DNA from: JBGTIS01 sp041745535
Lineage (GTDB): Bacteria > Bacteroidota > Bacteroidia > Cytophagales > Cyclobacteriaceae
Length of the DNA stretch: 12,544 nt
Direction: 5' to 3'
Assembly (NCBI GenBank): GCA_041745535.1
Contig: JBGTIS010000006.1
Coordinates: 1-12,544 of the forward strand
The notes under the pieces are model-generated. The model did no database searches. It saw only the letters and a program-made list of their open reading frames with translations, and was not told where the DNA came from. Both the position numbers and the translations under genes were made by a program. Shown piece by piece: positions 1 through 7,318 of this stretch. The stretch's first letter is position 1. Each line of letters begins with the position of its first letter.

Positions 1-1221
1 TTTGATTTTAAACCGGCGCTGAACAAATGGCATGGACAGGAAATTCCCGACTCCTTAAAAAGTACCCAGCGAAATTCGGGCATGGTGGCCAGCCAGTCCA
101 CCTTTCCGCTGGTAAAATCTATATACGATTTCAAACAGTACGGACAGTCAGGCGCGTGGGTGAGTGAGATTTTCCCCTATACCTCACAGATAGTAGACGA
201 GCTTTGTGTGATCAAATCAATGTACACCGAATCCATCAACCATGAGCCAGCCGTGATGTTTATGCAAACCGGTTCGCAGCTTAGCGGGCGCCCTTCCATT
301 GGGTCGTGGCTTAGCTATGGGCTGGGCTCTGAAAATGAGAACCTGCCTCATTTTGTGGTAATGGTTTCCAAAGGTGGTGGCGGACAGCCGCTGAATTCCG
401 CGGCCTGGGGCAATGGTTTTCTGGCGTCTCATCACCAGGGTGTGCAGTTCAGGGCAGGAAAAGATCCGGTGCTCTACCTGAACAATCCTTATGGCGTGCA
501 CCAGCAGGACCGCCGGAGGGCGCTGGACTTTATCAAAGAGATGAACGAACATCAGCTGGACAAGTGGGGCGATCCGGAAATACAGTCCAAAATCAACCAG
601 TATGAAATGGCTTTCAGGATGCAGACCTCGGTGCCGGAAGCGGTGGAAACTGCCCATGAACCGGAATATATTTATCAAATGTACGGAGAAGCAGCCCGTA
701 TCCCGGGTACCTATGCCGCCAATTGCCTGCTGGCCCGGCGGCTGGCCGAGCGAAACGTTAAGTTTATCCAGTTGTACCATACCGGCTGGGACCAGCATGG
801 TGGTTTGCCTTCCGGAATTAAAAAGCAGGCTTTGAGTACCGATCAGCCGACGGCAGCACTGATTCAGGATCTGAGGCAAAGAGGGTTGCTGGAGGATACC
901 CTGGTGATCTGGGGCGGAGAGTTTGGCCGTACCTGTTTTTCGCAGGGCGAACTTACCAAAGAAAACTATGGCCGCGACCATCATCCGGGTTGTTTTACCA
1001 TGTGGATGGCCGGCGGCGGAGTAAAGCCGGGTATGGTGTATGGCGAAACCGATGACTTCAGTTACAACGTGGTAAAAGATGGTGTTCATGTACACGATTT
1101 CCAGGCTACCCTGCTGCACCTGATGGGGATAGACCATGAACGCCTGACGTTTAAATACCAGGGAAGGCGGTTCCGGCTGACCGATGTACATGGAAAGGTG
1201 GTAAAAGATATATTGGTTTAA
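1..1221 (+). CDS. DUF1501 family protein, C-terminal part (5' end outside window)
   Basis: The frame is open from base 1 with no start needed, so the gene begins before the window; 406 residues are visible and end at TAA 1219-1221. The protein matches the DUF1501 family, secreted proteins related to the sulfatase/alkaline phosphatase superfamily with no settled biochemical role. Family-like segments seen: WDQHGG (about 780-800), WGGEFGRT (about 910-935), GRDHHPG (about 970-990) and HDFQATLLHLMGID near the C-terminus. The His/Asp/Glu-rich motifs resemble a metal centre, but no activity can be assigned. In Planctomycetes and Bacteroidota such genes usually follow a DUF1549/DUF1553 cytochrome-like gene, which would lie upstream of this window. 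A hairpin follows the stop, and the sulfatase downstream starts after about 300 bases, so the two may be separate transcripts. The long antisense frame at 217-1302 is a shadow. Confidence 0.9.
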   Translation, partial: FDFKPALNKWHGQEIPDSLKSTQRNSGMVASQSTFPLVKSIYDFKQYGQSGAWVSEIFPYTSQIVDELCVIKSMYTESINHEPAVMFMQTGSQLSGRPSIGSWLSYGLGSENENLPHFVVMVSKGGGGQPLNSAAWGNGFLASHHQGVQFRAGKDPVLYLNNPYGVHQQDRRRALDFIKEMNEHQLDKWGDPEIQSKINQYEMAFRMQTSVPEAVETAHEPEYIYQMYGEAARIPGTYAANCLLARRLAERNVKFIQLYHTGWDQHGGLPSGIKKQALSTDQPTAALIQDLRQRGLLEDTLVIWGGEFGRTCFSQGELTKENYGRDHHPGCFTMWMAGGGVKPGMVYGETDDFSYNVVKDGVHVHDFQATLLHLMGIDHERLTFKYQGRRFRLTDVHGKVVKDILV

Positions 1222-1244
1222 TAGTAATGATTCGCGGCACCCCG

Positions 1245-1282
1245 AAAACCAGATAATCGCTAAAGGAATCTGGTGGGTTTTT
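1245..1282 (+). terminator. Probable intrinsic terminator after the DUF1501 gene
   Basis: ACCAGAT at 1248-1254 pairs with ATCTGGT at 1268-1274 across a 13-nt loop. This is followed by GGG and a run of five T (1278-1282). It lies 24 nt after the DUF1501 stop, where a transcript end is expected. The 7-bp stem is modest, so the call is tentative. Confidence 0.45.
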
Positions 1283-1440
1283 AAGTTTCCCATAATGCCC
1301 ATATACCAAGCAAAGGAAGTAGAAATAATTTCTGGACCTTTGGGACGCGTAATTTGTGTATACCCCTAGTGAATAAAAATTCCCCTGCCCGAAACGCATC
1401 TTCAATAAAACTGGTATCGCCATATTTTTCAGTTTTTATA

Positions 1441-1470
1441 TTGGCTGAAAGCGTTTTTTTAATAATTTAT
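1441..1470 (+). promoter_or_regulatory. Weak Bacteroidota-type promoter candidate for the sulfatase gene
   Basis: TTG at 1441-1443 lies 19 nt before TAATTTAT at 1463-1470. This fits the known Bacteroidota layout (TTTG, about 19 nt, TAnnTTTG) in spacing, but the second box has two mismatches. Transcription would start some 45 nt before the ATG at 1524. No Shine-Dalgarno sequence is visible before that ATG, as is usual in this phylum. Confidence 0.25.
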
Positions 1471-1523
1471 GCGAAATTCAGGCAACCACTAAATCATTTA
1501 CAATCAATTGAATTAAGCTGAAA

Positions 1524-3101
1524 ATGAAGATTTCTCTGTCCTCTACTCTTTTGCGCTTTACATTCCTGTTGCTTGTCTTGTCAATTCCGTTCCAGGCTTG
1601 TACCCCCACTGAAGGCCGTGATAAAGCTGATAAACCCAATGTAATTCTTATTCTCGCCGATGACCTCGGCTGGTCTGACATTGGTTGCTATGGCAGCGAA
1701 GTGGAAACCCCTAATCTGGACAAACTGGCAGCAGGGGGCATTCGGTTTACAGAAATGTACAATACCGCCAAATGTTTCCCCTCTCGTGCTTGTATGCTGA
1801 CAGGGCTATATTCCCAGCAAACGGGTTACAATACAGGCTATCGTAAATCTATGAAAAACGCCCTTACCTTAGGGGAAATGTTCAAAATGGCGGGCTATAT
1901 CACCCTTTGGTCTGGAAAGCATCATAGTACTGAAAATCCTGTTACCCGTGGTTTCGACCATTACAGTGGTTTGTTTGAAGGCGCTGCTAATTATTTTAAT
2001 CCGGGAAAGCAACGGGAAGGAGAGGGGAAACCCGCCCAAAAAAGGCCGGATCGGCCTTGGGTGATAGAAGGAGAAGTTATACAGCCTTATACCCCTGAAT
2101 CCAAAGATTTTTATGCCACCGATGTTTTTACAGATTACGCGCTGGGCTGGATGGAACAATATAAAAATGACGATCGCCCCTTTTTTCTCTACATGGCTTA
2201 TACGGCTCCTCATGACCCGTTAATGGCCTGGCCTGAGGATATCGCTAAGTACGAAGGTAAATACAAAGCGGGTTATGAAAAGATAAGAAAGATGCGGTTT
2301 AAAAAACAAAAAAAACTGGGACTGCTGCCTGAAAACTTCGAAATATCCGCTCCAATATTTCGGAAGTGGGAAGATCTATCAGAAATGGAAAAAAGGGAAG
2401 AAGCTCGGAAAATGGAGGTATATGCGGCCATGACCGACCGGTTAGACCAAAACATCGGACTCCTTCTGGAAAAATTGAAAGAAAATGGGGAGGAGGAAAA
2501 TACCCTTATCCTCTTTGCCTCTGACAATGGAGCCTCTGCCGAGGTGGTGAACCTGGAAGGCGGATCCGGAGAAATTGGCAGTATGACCCGCTGGACATCC
2601 CTTGGCGCCGACTGGGCCAATGTAGCCAATACACCGTTGCGCTATTACAAAAATTACAGCCACGAGGGAGGTATCAAAACCCCATTGATCGCCTATTGGC
2701 CAAAAGGCATTAAAAAACCTGGCAGAGTTTCTCATACTCCCCTTCATTTTATTGATTTTATGTCAACATTTGTTGACCTCACTGGTGTTGATTATCCAAA
2801 AGTATATCATAACGATACTATCCGGTCTATGGAGGGAATTAGCTTTTTACCCATCATGAAAAATGAAAAAGTAGAAAGAAATAAACCTTTGTTTTGGGAA
2901 TGGGCCAAAGGTCAGGCGATCCGGGATGGAGAATGGAAACTGGTGGCCTATCAGGGGAAATGGGAGCTCTACAACCTGAATAATGATCCGGTGGAAGCGC
3001 ATGACTTATCTATGTCGAATCCGGAAAAAGTAGAGGAGCTAAAATCCAAATACAAGACATGGGCTTTGGAGGTGGGTATCAAGGGAGCGGAGAATTTGTA
3101 A
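1524..3101 (+). CDS. Formylglycine-dependent sulfatase, exported, probable lipoprotein (arylsulfatase-like)
   Basis: Hydrolyses sulfate esters, probably on a polysaccharide or oligosaccharide, at the cell envelope. The protein has 525 residues, normal for the family. Residues 1-25 form a signal peptide ending in FQA before Cys26, compatible with a lipoprotein although the lipobox is not ideal. Metal-binding Asp-Asp is at 46-47 (LADDLGW). The CxPSR signature is at 84-88 (CFPSR), so Cys84 should be converted to formylglycine, which needs an anSME or FGE enzyme not encoded here. Lys132-His133 and a later SDNG motif complete the active site. The segment WANVANTPLRYYK followed by HEGGIKTPLI resembles the large AtsA-like group (SulfAtlas S1_4), which is only a guess at subfamily. 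The C-terminus looks complete, but the stop lies almost against a transporter remnant on the other strand, with no terminator visible between. Confidence 0.93.
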   Translation: MKISLSSTLLRFTFLLLVLSIPFQACTPTEGRDKADKPNVILILADDLGWSDIGCYGSEVETPNLDKLAAGGIRFTEMYNTAKCFPSRACMLTGLYSQQTGYNTGYRKSMKNALTLGEMFKMAGYITLWSGKHHSTENPVTRGFDHYSGLFEGAANYFNPGKQREGEGKPAQKRPDRPWVIEGEVIQPYTPESKDFYATDVFTDYALGWMEQYKNDDRPFFLYMAYTAPHDPLMAWPEDIAKYEGKYKAGYEKIRKMRFKKQKKLGLLPENFEISAPIFRKWEDLSEMEKREEARKMEVYAAMTDRLDQNIGLLLEKLKENGEEENTLILFASDNGASAEVVNLEGGSGEIGSMTRWTSLGADWANVANTPLRYYKNYSHEGGIKTPLIAYWPKGIKKPGRVSHTPLHFIDFMSTFVDLTGVDYPKVYHNDTIRSMEGISFLPIMKNEKVERNKPLFWEWAKGQAIRDGEWKLVAYQGKWELYNLNNDPVEAHDLSMSNPEKVEELKSKYKTWALEVGIKGAENL

Positions 3102-3265
3102 GAAAATACCGCCCACAACAATCCAATGATCCCGGTAATAAAAAATAATCCGCGCCAACCCATATAATTTTGAATGGCCATTAAAGCAGGAGTAAGAAAC
3201 GCCAATCCGATGTACTGGCCCGAAGTGTATACCGCGATGGCCGAAGCCCGCTCGTTTTCCGGAAA
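3090..3265 (-). pseudogene. MFS transporter fragment (ACS-family-like), about 55 codons
   Basis: The minus strand encodes FPENERASAIA, SGQYIGLAFLTP and GWRGLFFITG in one frame. This is the stretch around the loop and membrane segments 4-5 of sugar-acid or anion symporters of the major facilitator superfamily (normal length about 420 residues). Everything before FPENER and after roughly VFSYKF is missing. Upstream the sequence changes, out of frame, into a CoA-transferase fragment; downstream it runs into the 3' end of the convergent sulfatase gene. It cannot make a working transporter. Its orientation matches the other broken genes to its right, so it was probably the last gene of that cluster. 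The left boundary is uncertain by about 20 bases. Confidence 0.8.
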
Positions 3266-3406
3266 CAGACTGAAGTAGCAGGTCTTGTCCTGGTTTGGTA
3301 GCCCAGGGACCTTTGCTGCCATATCCGGTTACAACGCCGTAGATAATTTTTGGATTAATGGCACTGACTTTCTCATAGTCGAGCCCTATTTTCTCCAGAC
3401 CATATC
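3259..3406 (-). pseudogene. CaiB/BaiF (class III) CoA-transferase fragment, about 49 codons
   Basis: Read on the minus strand in the frame giving GLDYEKVSAINPKIIY, then TGYGSKGPWA, then PGQDLLLQSVSG. This is a classic stretch from the N-terminal half of CaiB/BaiF-type CoA-transferases, where family members read like GLGYEALKAINPRIIY and PGYDLLLQAMSG. These enzymes move CoA between carboxylic acids in the cytoplasm and are normally about 400 residues. Here both ends are lost: the start joins the solute-binding-like gene, and the end changes into the MFS fragment at TTTCCGGA. The piece has no start codon or stop of its own. The identification is strong despite the length because three consecutive motifs fit. 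It was missed by simple ORF calling because its frame is open only over this fragment. Confidence 0.8.
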
Positions 3407-4162
3407 GTGAAATTTCAAGACTTTCCTGGCATACCCTTTTTGCGAATAATTCGCGTAGCCGTAAGCAAATGGTGAGTATGCATACTCATCGCCCAAGGTC
3501 ATGGCCTCATATACCTTGATGGGGTTCCAATCGTAACATTCCCGGGAAATATGTGCCCCCAAATCACGCAGCATGCGCAGGGCCTGCCTGCCAATTTTTT
3601 CAGAAACCACATACTCCTGCGTGGTACAAACATCTTCACCCAGCGTAGAGCAAACCATATAAAAACTCATTAACGTATCCTGCGGAATACTGGGAATGGC
3701 TACCCAACCTTTTTTGGCCAGTTCCATCAGATCGTCCCATGTTTGGGGAAGCACTAAATCATGCTTGTGGAACAGGTCGGGACGGCTGGCAGCCACTGGG
3801 GTAGCCGCATCAATCGCAAATGCCCACTGATGGTTGTTATACGCATAGCTTTCGTGCGATTTACCCACCGAATTTTTTGCCAGATCTTCTAAAAATGCGG
3901 CAGGGAGATACTTATCCAGCGGCAGTATAATCCCGGTTCTGGCCGCGAAACCTGTCCAGGGATGATCAATGATCAATAAATCATAGCGTTTTGCCAGCAC
4001 ATTGATAGGCTCATCGGCAAAAGCCTGAAGTGACCTTTTGTGCCACTCGATGTCCACCTCGGGGTGTAGTTCATGAAATCGCTGGGCCGTAGCCACAATA
4101 GAAGTAAATCCCCGGCTATGATTCCAGGTGATCCCCTTTAGTTTTGTATGGATGTCGCTCAT
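3386..4162 (-). pseudogene. Solute-binding-protein-like gene without signal peptide, C-terminally truncated
   Basis: 258 codons from ATG 4162-4160 resemble the N-terminal two thirds of carbohydrate ABC-type solute-binding proteins: LKGITWNHSRGF at the start, DLLIIDHPWTGFAA at residues 60-75, WAFAIDAATP in the middle, and YSPFAYGYANYS near the end. Intact relatives are about 380-400 residues; homology stops after KFHDMV and the frame closes three codons later. The start codon lies 3 nt after the dehydrogenase stop, so the two were co-transcribed and possibly translationally coupled. There is no signal peptide: the fold begins at once. I believe signal-less relatives next to CaiB-type CoA-transferases occur in other bacteria, and here a CoA-transferase remnant does follow. 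If so, the protein may be a cytoplasmic ligand-binding or accessory protein, not a transport receptor. No permease or ATPase gene is present. Confidence 0.75.
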
Positions 4163-4165
4163 ATT

Positions 4166-5627
4166 TTAATTGTTGTAATCCAGATAGACGGTCTTTTTCT
4201 GAAGGTATCCTTCAATGCCGTATACGCCATCTTCCCCGCCCAAACCACTGCGTTTGTGTCCGGAATGATAGCCCTGGATGTATCCGACAATGGCCCGGTT
4301 GATAAAGATGGTGCCTACCTGCATATGGTGGATGGCGTGCATATGCCTGGTGTAATCCTTGGTGTACAAATAAGCGGATAAGCCTTCATTCCAGGCATTC
4401 GTTAATGCCAAAGCCTCCTCGTATCCCGAAATCCTGACGATCGGGAGTACCGGACCGAAGATCTCCTGCGGGATGGTAGCCTGGTCACTTTTTACGTTAA
4501 GCAATACCGTAGGCTCATACCAGTTTCCTTTCTCAAACATTTTGCCTTCCGGTCGTTTCCCGCCCAATGCTAATTCTGCTCCCTGCGCTATACTTTCACC
4601 ATCTTGTCAATTCGTTCCAGTGCCACTGAACTTACATTGGGCCCCATATCTACTTTATCCATGGGGTTGCCTACCTTGATTTGCTGCACGCGTTTCAGCC
4701 CCTTTTCCGAGAATTCATGCTATCTTCTCATGGACCAGCACCATTTCATTACAGATACAGACCTGACCACAGTTGGCATATCGTGAAACCACGGCAGCTT
4801 CAACCGCCTTGTCAATATCAGCATCTTCCAGCACGATAAAAGGCGCTTTTCCACCCAATTCAAGCACCAAGCCCGTAATATTCTGAGCGGCCGCTTTGTA
4901 AATCGCTTGTCCGGCCCGGGTACTACCGGTAAGTGAGATAAGTTTGGTGATGGGGCTTTCTACCAATATGGATCCTACTTCGGCGCCTGTGCCAGCTACC
5001 ATGTTTACTACGCCGGGCGGCAGGCCAACCTCCTCACACAACCGGCAAAACTCCGAAGCAGTAACCGGAGTAATTTCATGCGGCTTGATCACCATGGTGT
5101 TGCCGGTAACCAGGGCGGGTCCTACCTTGCGTCCGATCAGCGCCAGGGGATAGTTATAGGCACACAGCCCTACGGTAACCCCATAGGGAACTTTATGAAT
5201 GGCCAGGTATTCGTTTGGTAAATCAGACGGGAAAATGCTGCCTTCCAGTCTTCGGGCTGCTTCAGCCGAGTAACTGAGGGGTATCGCATCGTATCATCTA
5301 CTTCCCCGTATGCTTCGGCTAGGGTTTTGCCCTGCTCCTTCACCAGTAGTTTGGCAAAGTGATTCCGCTCTTCCTGTAGCTTGTCAACAATAGCCATTAA
5401 ATATCTACCGCGGGTGATGGCTGGGAGTGCCTTCCATTGCTGCTGTGCTTTTTCAGACGTCTCCAACGCGTACAACACCTCTTCTTTGGTGCTTACGCCC
5501 AGGGTGGCAAAAACTTCTCCGTTGGCGGGGTTCTCTACTTCTATGCGTTCGCCCGATTTTGCATCCATTCACCATTGATATAACAACGGTAATGTTTTAC
5601 GGTTTCCCTGGCTTCTGTTTCTTCCAT
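4166..5627 (-). pseudogene. NAD(P)-dependent aldehyde dehydrogenase (AldA-like) with four frameshifts
   Basis: The full length can be followed from ATG 5627-5625 (MEETEARETVKHY) to the stop at 4166, about 487 codons, but in several frames. Frames change near 5563-5567 (after INGEW), 5270-5283 (after DDTMRY), 4715-4720 (after VLVHEKIA) and 4590-4597 (after IDKMV). The family oxidises aldehydes to acids in the cytoplasm. Its essentials are all present: LELGGKAP with the general-base Glu, GQVC with the nucleophilic Cys, EIFGPVLP and the C-terminal RSGLGG...YLQ segment. The end of the protein resembles E. coli AldA (lactaldehyde/glycolaldehyde dehydrogenase) more than betaine aldehyde dehydrogenases, so a short hydroxyaldehyde from deoxysugar breakdown is a reasonable but unproven substrate. 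Each lesion looks like a one- or two-base indel. Either the gene is recently dead or the sequence is poor here; unbroken domain order favours a recent event. Confidence 0.85.
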
Positions 5628-5669
5628 AGTTTTATTTTTTTAAATAGTGATGGTACAATTCTTCTTAAC

Positions 5670-5936
5670 CTACCTGGCTTTGAACTGAGGTGGTCGTTTC
5701 TCAATAAAAGCAGCATAACCCTCTGCCGCATCTTCCGAATCATACAGGGGATATACTAATTTTTCTTCAAGGTCAAGGCCATCCTGCAAGCTCATGTCAC
5801 TTCCTTCGTAAACGCTGCGCTTGATAGCCGCAATGGCCAATGAAGGTCCGGTAGCAAGTTCTTTCGCGTAGGCCTCAGTTTTTTCCAGCAGATATTCTAC
5901 AGGAAAAAGATTATTCAGCAGTCCGAATTGATAGGC
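5670..5936 (-). pseudogene. Enoyl-CoA hydratase/isomerase family, C-terminal third only
   Basis: The minus strand gives AYQFGLLNNLFP, a helical stretch with LATGPSLAIAAIK, then DSEDAAEGYAAFIEKRPPQF and a TAG stop at 5672-5670. This is the typical end of crotonase-fold enoyl-CoA hydratases: the G-L-V-N-x-V-x-P strand, the GPPLAI helix and the SEDAxEGxxAFxEKRxPxF tail. Only about 88 of some 260 residues remain. The oxyanion-hole and catalytic Glu regions, which lie earlier in the protein, are gone, so the fragment is inactive. It stops 42 nt before the aldehyde dehydrogenase start, in the same direction, consistent with one former operon for acyl-CoA or carboxylic acid catabolism together with the CoA-transferase. 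Its 5' side is joined out of frame to the GH2 gene. Confidence 0.82.
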
Positions 5937-7207
5937 TTTCTACAGAGGGCACCGAAGTAATCGCCAGTTCGGGTACAATGGGATAATCCAGCGCGCTGTA
6001 CCAGTCTTCCATCAGGGCGTGTCCCATGGAGTAAAAATAGGCTAATGCATGCACTGCCTCCTTGGGTTTATAGCCAATCCGCAAGGCAGGCTCAAAGGTG
6101 AGCGGTGAATCCGGTACATAAGGAAGTTTAATATATTGTTGTAAGGAATCGCCGAGCCTGAGCAGAAAATCGTTGGTAAATTTTGGATCGGCGGCCCTCA
6201 ACAGCACTTCTTCACCACCTTCCATCAGTATTAAACTGGGATGATTTCTCCTTTCTTTGATTACCGCCACGGCCTCCGCAATAATGCCATCCAGAAATGT
6301 TTGGTCGTGAGAGATATTGCCAGTTCCCAGTGGAATTATATCCTGCCATACGGTAATGCCGGCCTCGTTGCACAACTGGTAGAATTCGGGAATTTCCGGA
6401 GGATGCCAGCCAAAAATCCGGATGTTGTTCATATTGGCGGCTTTGGCCAGTTGAATCAGCTTCTTATATTCACTTACAGAAGTTCTACCGAAAAAAATAT
6501 CCGGCGGTCCACCCCAGCAGGCTGACCTGATAAAATGGTTTTTGCCGTTAATGGTCACCGTACGGGGAAAGCTCACCTCGTCTTTGGTAAATCCGGGATT
6601 CCACTCCATTTTTATTTCCCTGATGCCAAAAGTGGTTTCTGCCTGATCGTGAAAAATATTTCCCGCACGCACGGCTACCTGGGCTTTGTATAAGTTCGGA
6701 TCGCCCAGATCCCAGGGCCACCACAGCTTCGGATCTTCCACCCGAATAGCCTTTTTAATCAGATGCTTCCCTGGGGCTACTGTATTTGTAATTTGTGTGG
6801 CAGTCCCTGGAATGATATATCAAGCGTCATATCTTTAGGGGAGGTGCTTGTATTTTCCAGGGTTACCTCCACATTGACATCCGCTGAGCCATCATCATTC
6901 AGGGTTGAATACACATACAGGTCATCCATGCGTACCACTCCGGTAGCTACCAACCGGATGGGTCTCCAAATGCCGAAAGGAACCAGGTCGCGCCAGTAAT
7001 CACCAAACCAGGGAGTCTTTCGTCCTGCTACTTTGTGGTTTACCTGCGGCGGTGGATTTATTTTGATCATCAGGATATTCTGACTTGCCAGTCATTCTTT
7101 CGCACTGCGAATTATTTTGGTTACATCAAAACAAAAGGGAGCAAAGGCTCCTTCATGGCTTCCTAAATAAGTTCCGTTTAACCAAACCTCACAGCTGTAA
7201 TCCACAC

Positions 7208-7245
7208 CTTCAAAGTCTATCCGCACCACTTTATTGTCCAGACTT
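7208..7245. repeat. 38-bp direct repeat, copy 1
   Basis: Identical over 38 bases to 7281-7318 in the same orientation, offset 73 nt. It encodes the GH2 segment around NKVVRIDFE on the minus strand. This copy continues correctly into the rest of the GH2 gene (GVDYSCEVW). Confidence 0.95.
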
Positions 7246-7280
7246 CATTACCTATAAGATTACAATAGATATCACGACAT

Positions 7281-7318
7281 CTTCAAAGTCTATCCGCACC
7301 ACTTTATTGTCCAGACTT
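7281..7318. repeat. 38-bp direct repeat, copy 2
   Basis: Second copy of the repeat at 7208-7245. It is correctly joined to the upstream part of the GH2 gene (FNVTESLD). Between the copies lie 35 AT-rich bases (7246-7280) that fit no part of the GH2 protein. The 73-nt unit is not a multiple of three and shifts the frame. Confidence 0.95.

Larger units (their letters stand above)
1222..1523. other. Intergenic region between the DUF1501 gene and the sulfatase gene
   Basis: No credible gene is seen in these 302 bases on either strand; the minus-strand frame crossing it has no recognisable domain and runs into the DUF1501 gene. The first 60 bases hold a terminator-like hairpin. The last 85 are AT-rich and hold a weak match to a Bacteroidota promoter. 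The middle (about 1290-1435) shows nothing I can assign. Confidence 0.6.

Noticed and set aside
217..1302. Open frame of 361 codons on the minus strand, opposite the DUF1501 gene
   Set aside because: The plus frame carries conserved DUF1501 motifs throughout; the minus translation has no domain and an odd composition, as expected for an antisense shadow.
2969..3322. One 117-codon minus-strand protein spanning MFS sequence and the sulfatase 3' end
   Set aside because: It mixes an out-of-frame reading of the CoA-transferase, a real MFS segment and antisense sulfatase; only the middle is homologous to anything, so it was split into fragments.
4166..5627. Programmed ribosomal frameshifting in the aldehyde dehydrogenase
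   Set aside because: Four separate shifts, no slippery heptamer with a following structure, and neighbouring genes are also broken.
7092..7094. Selenocysteine codon in the GH2 gene
   Set aside because: The surrounding gene has several other disabling lesions, GH2 enzymes do not use selenocysteine there, and a simple Trp-to-stop change explains it.
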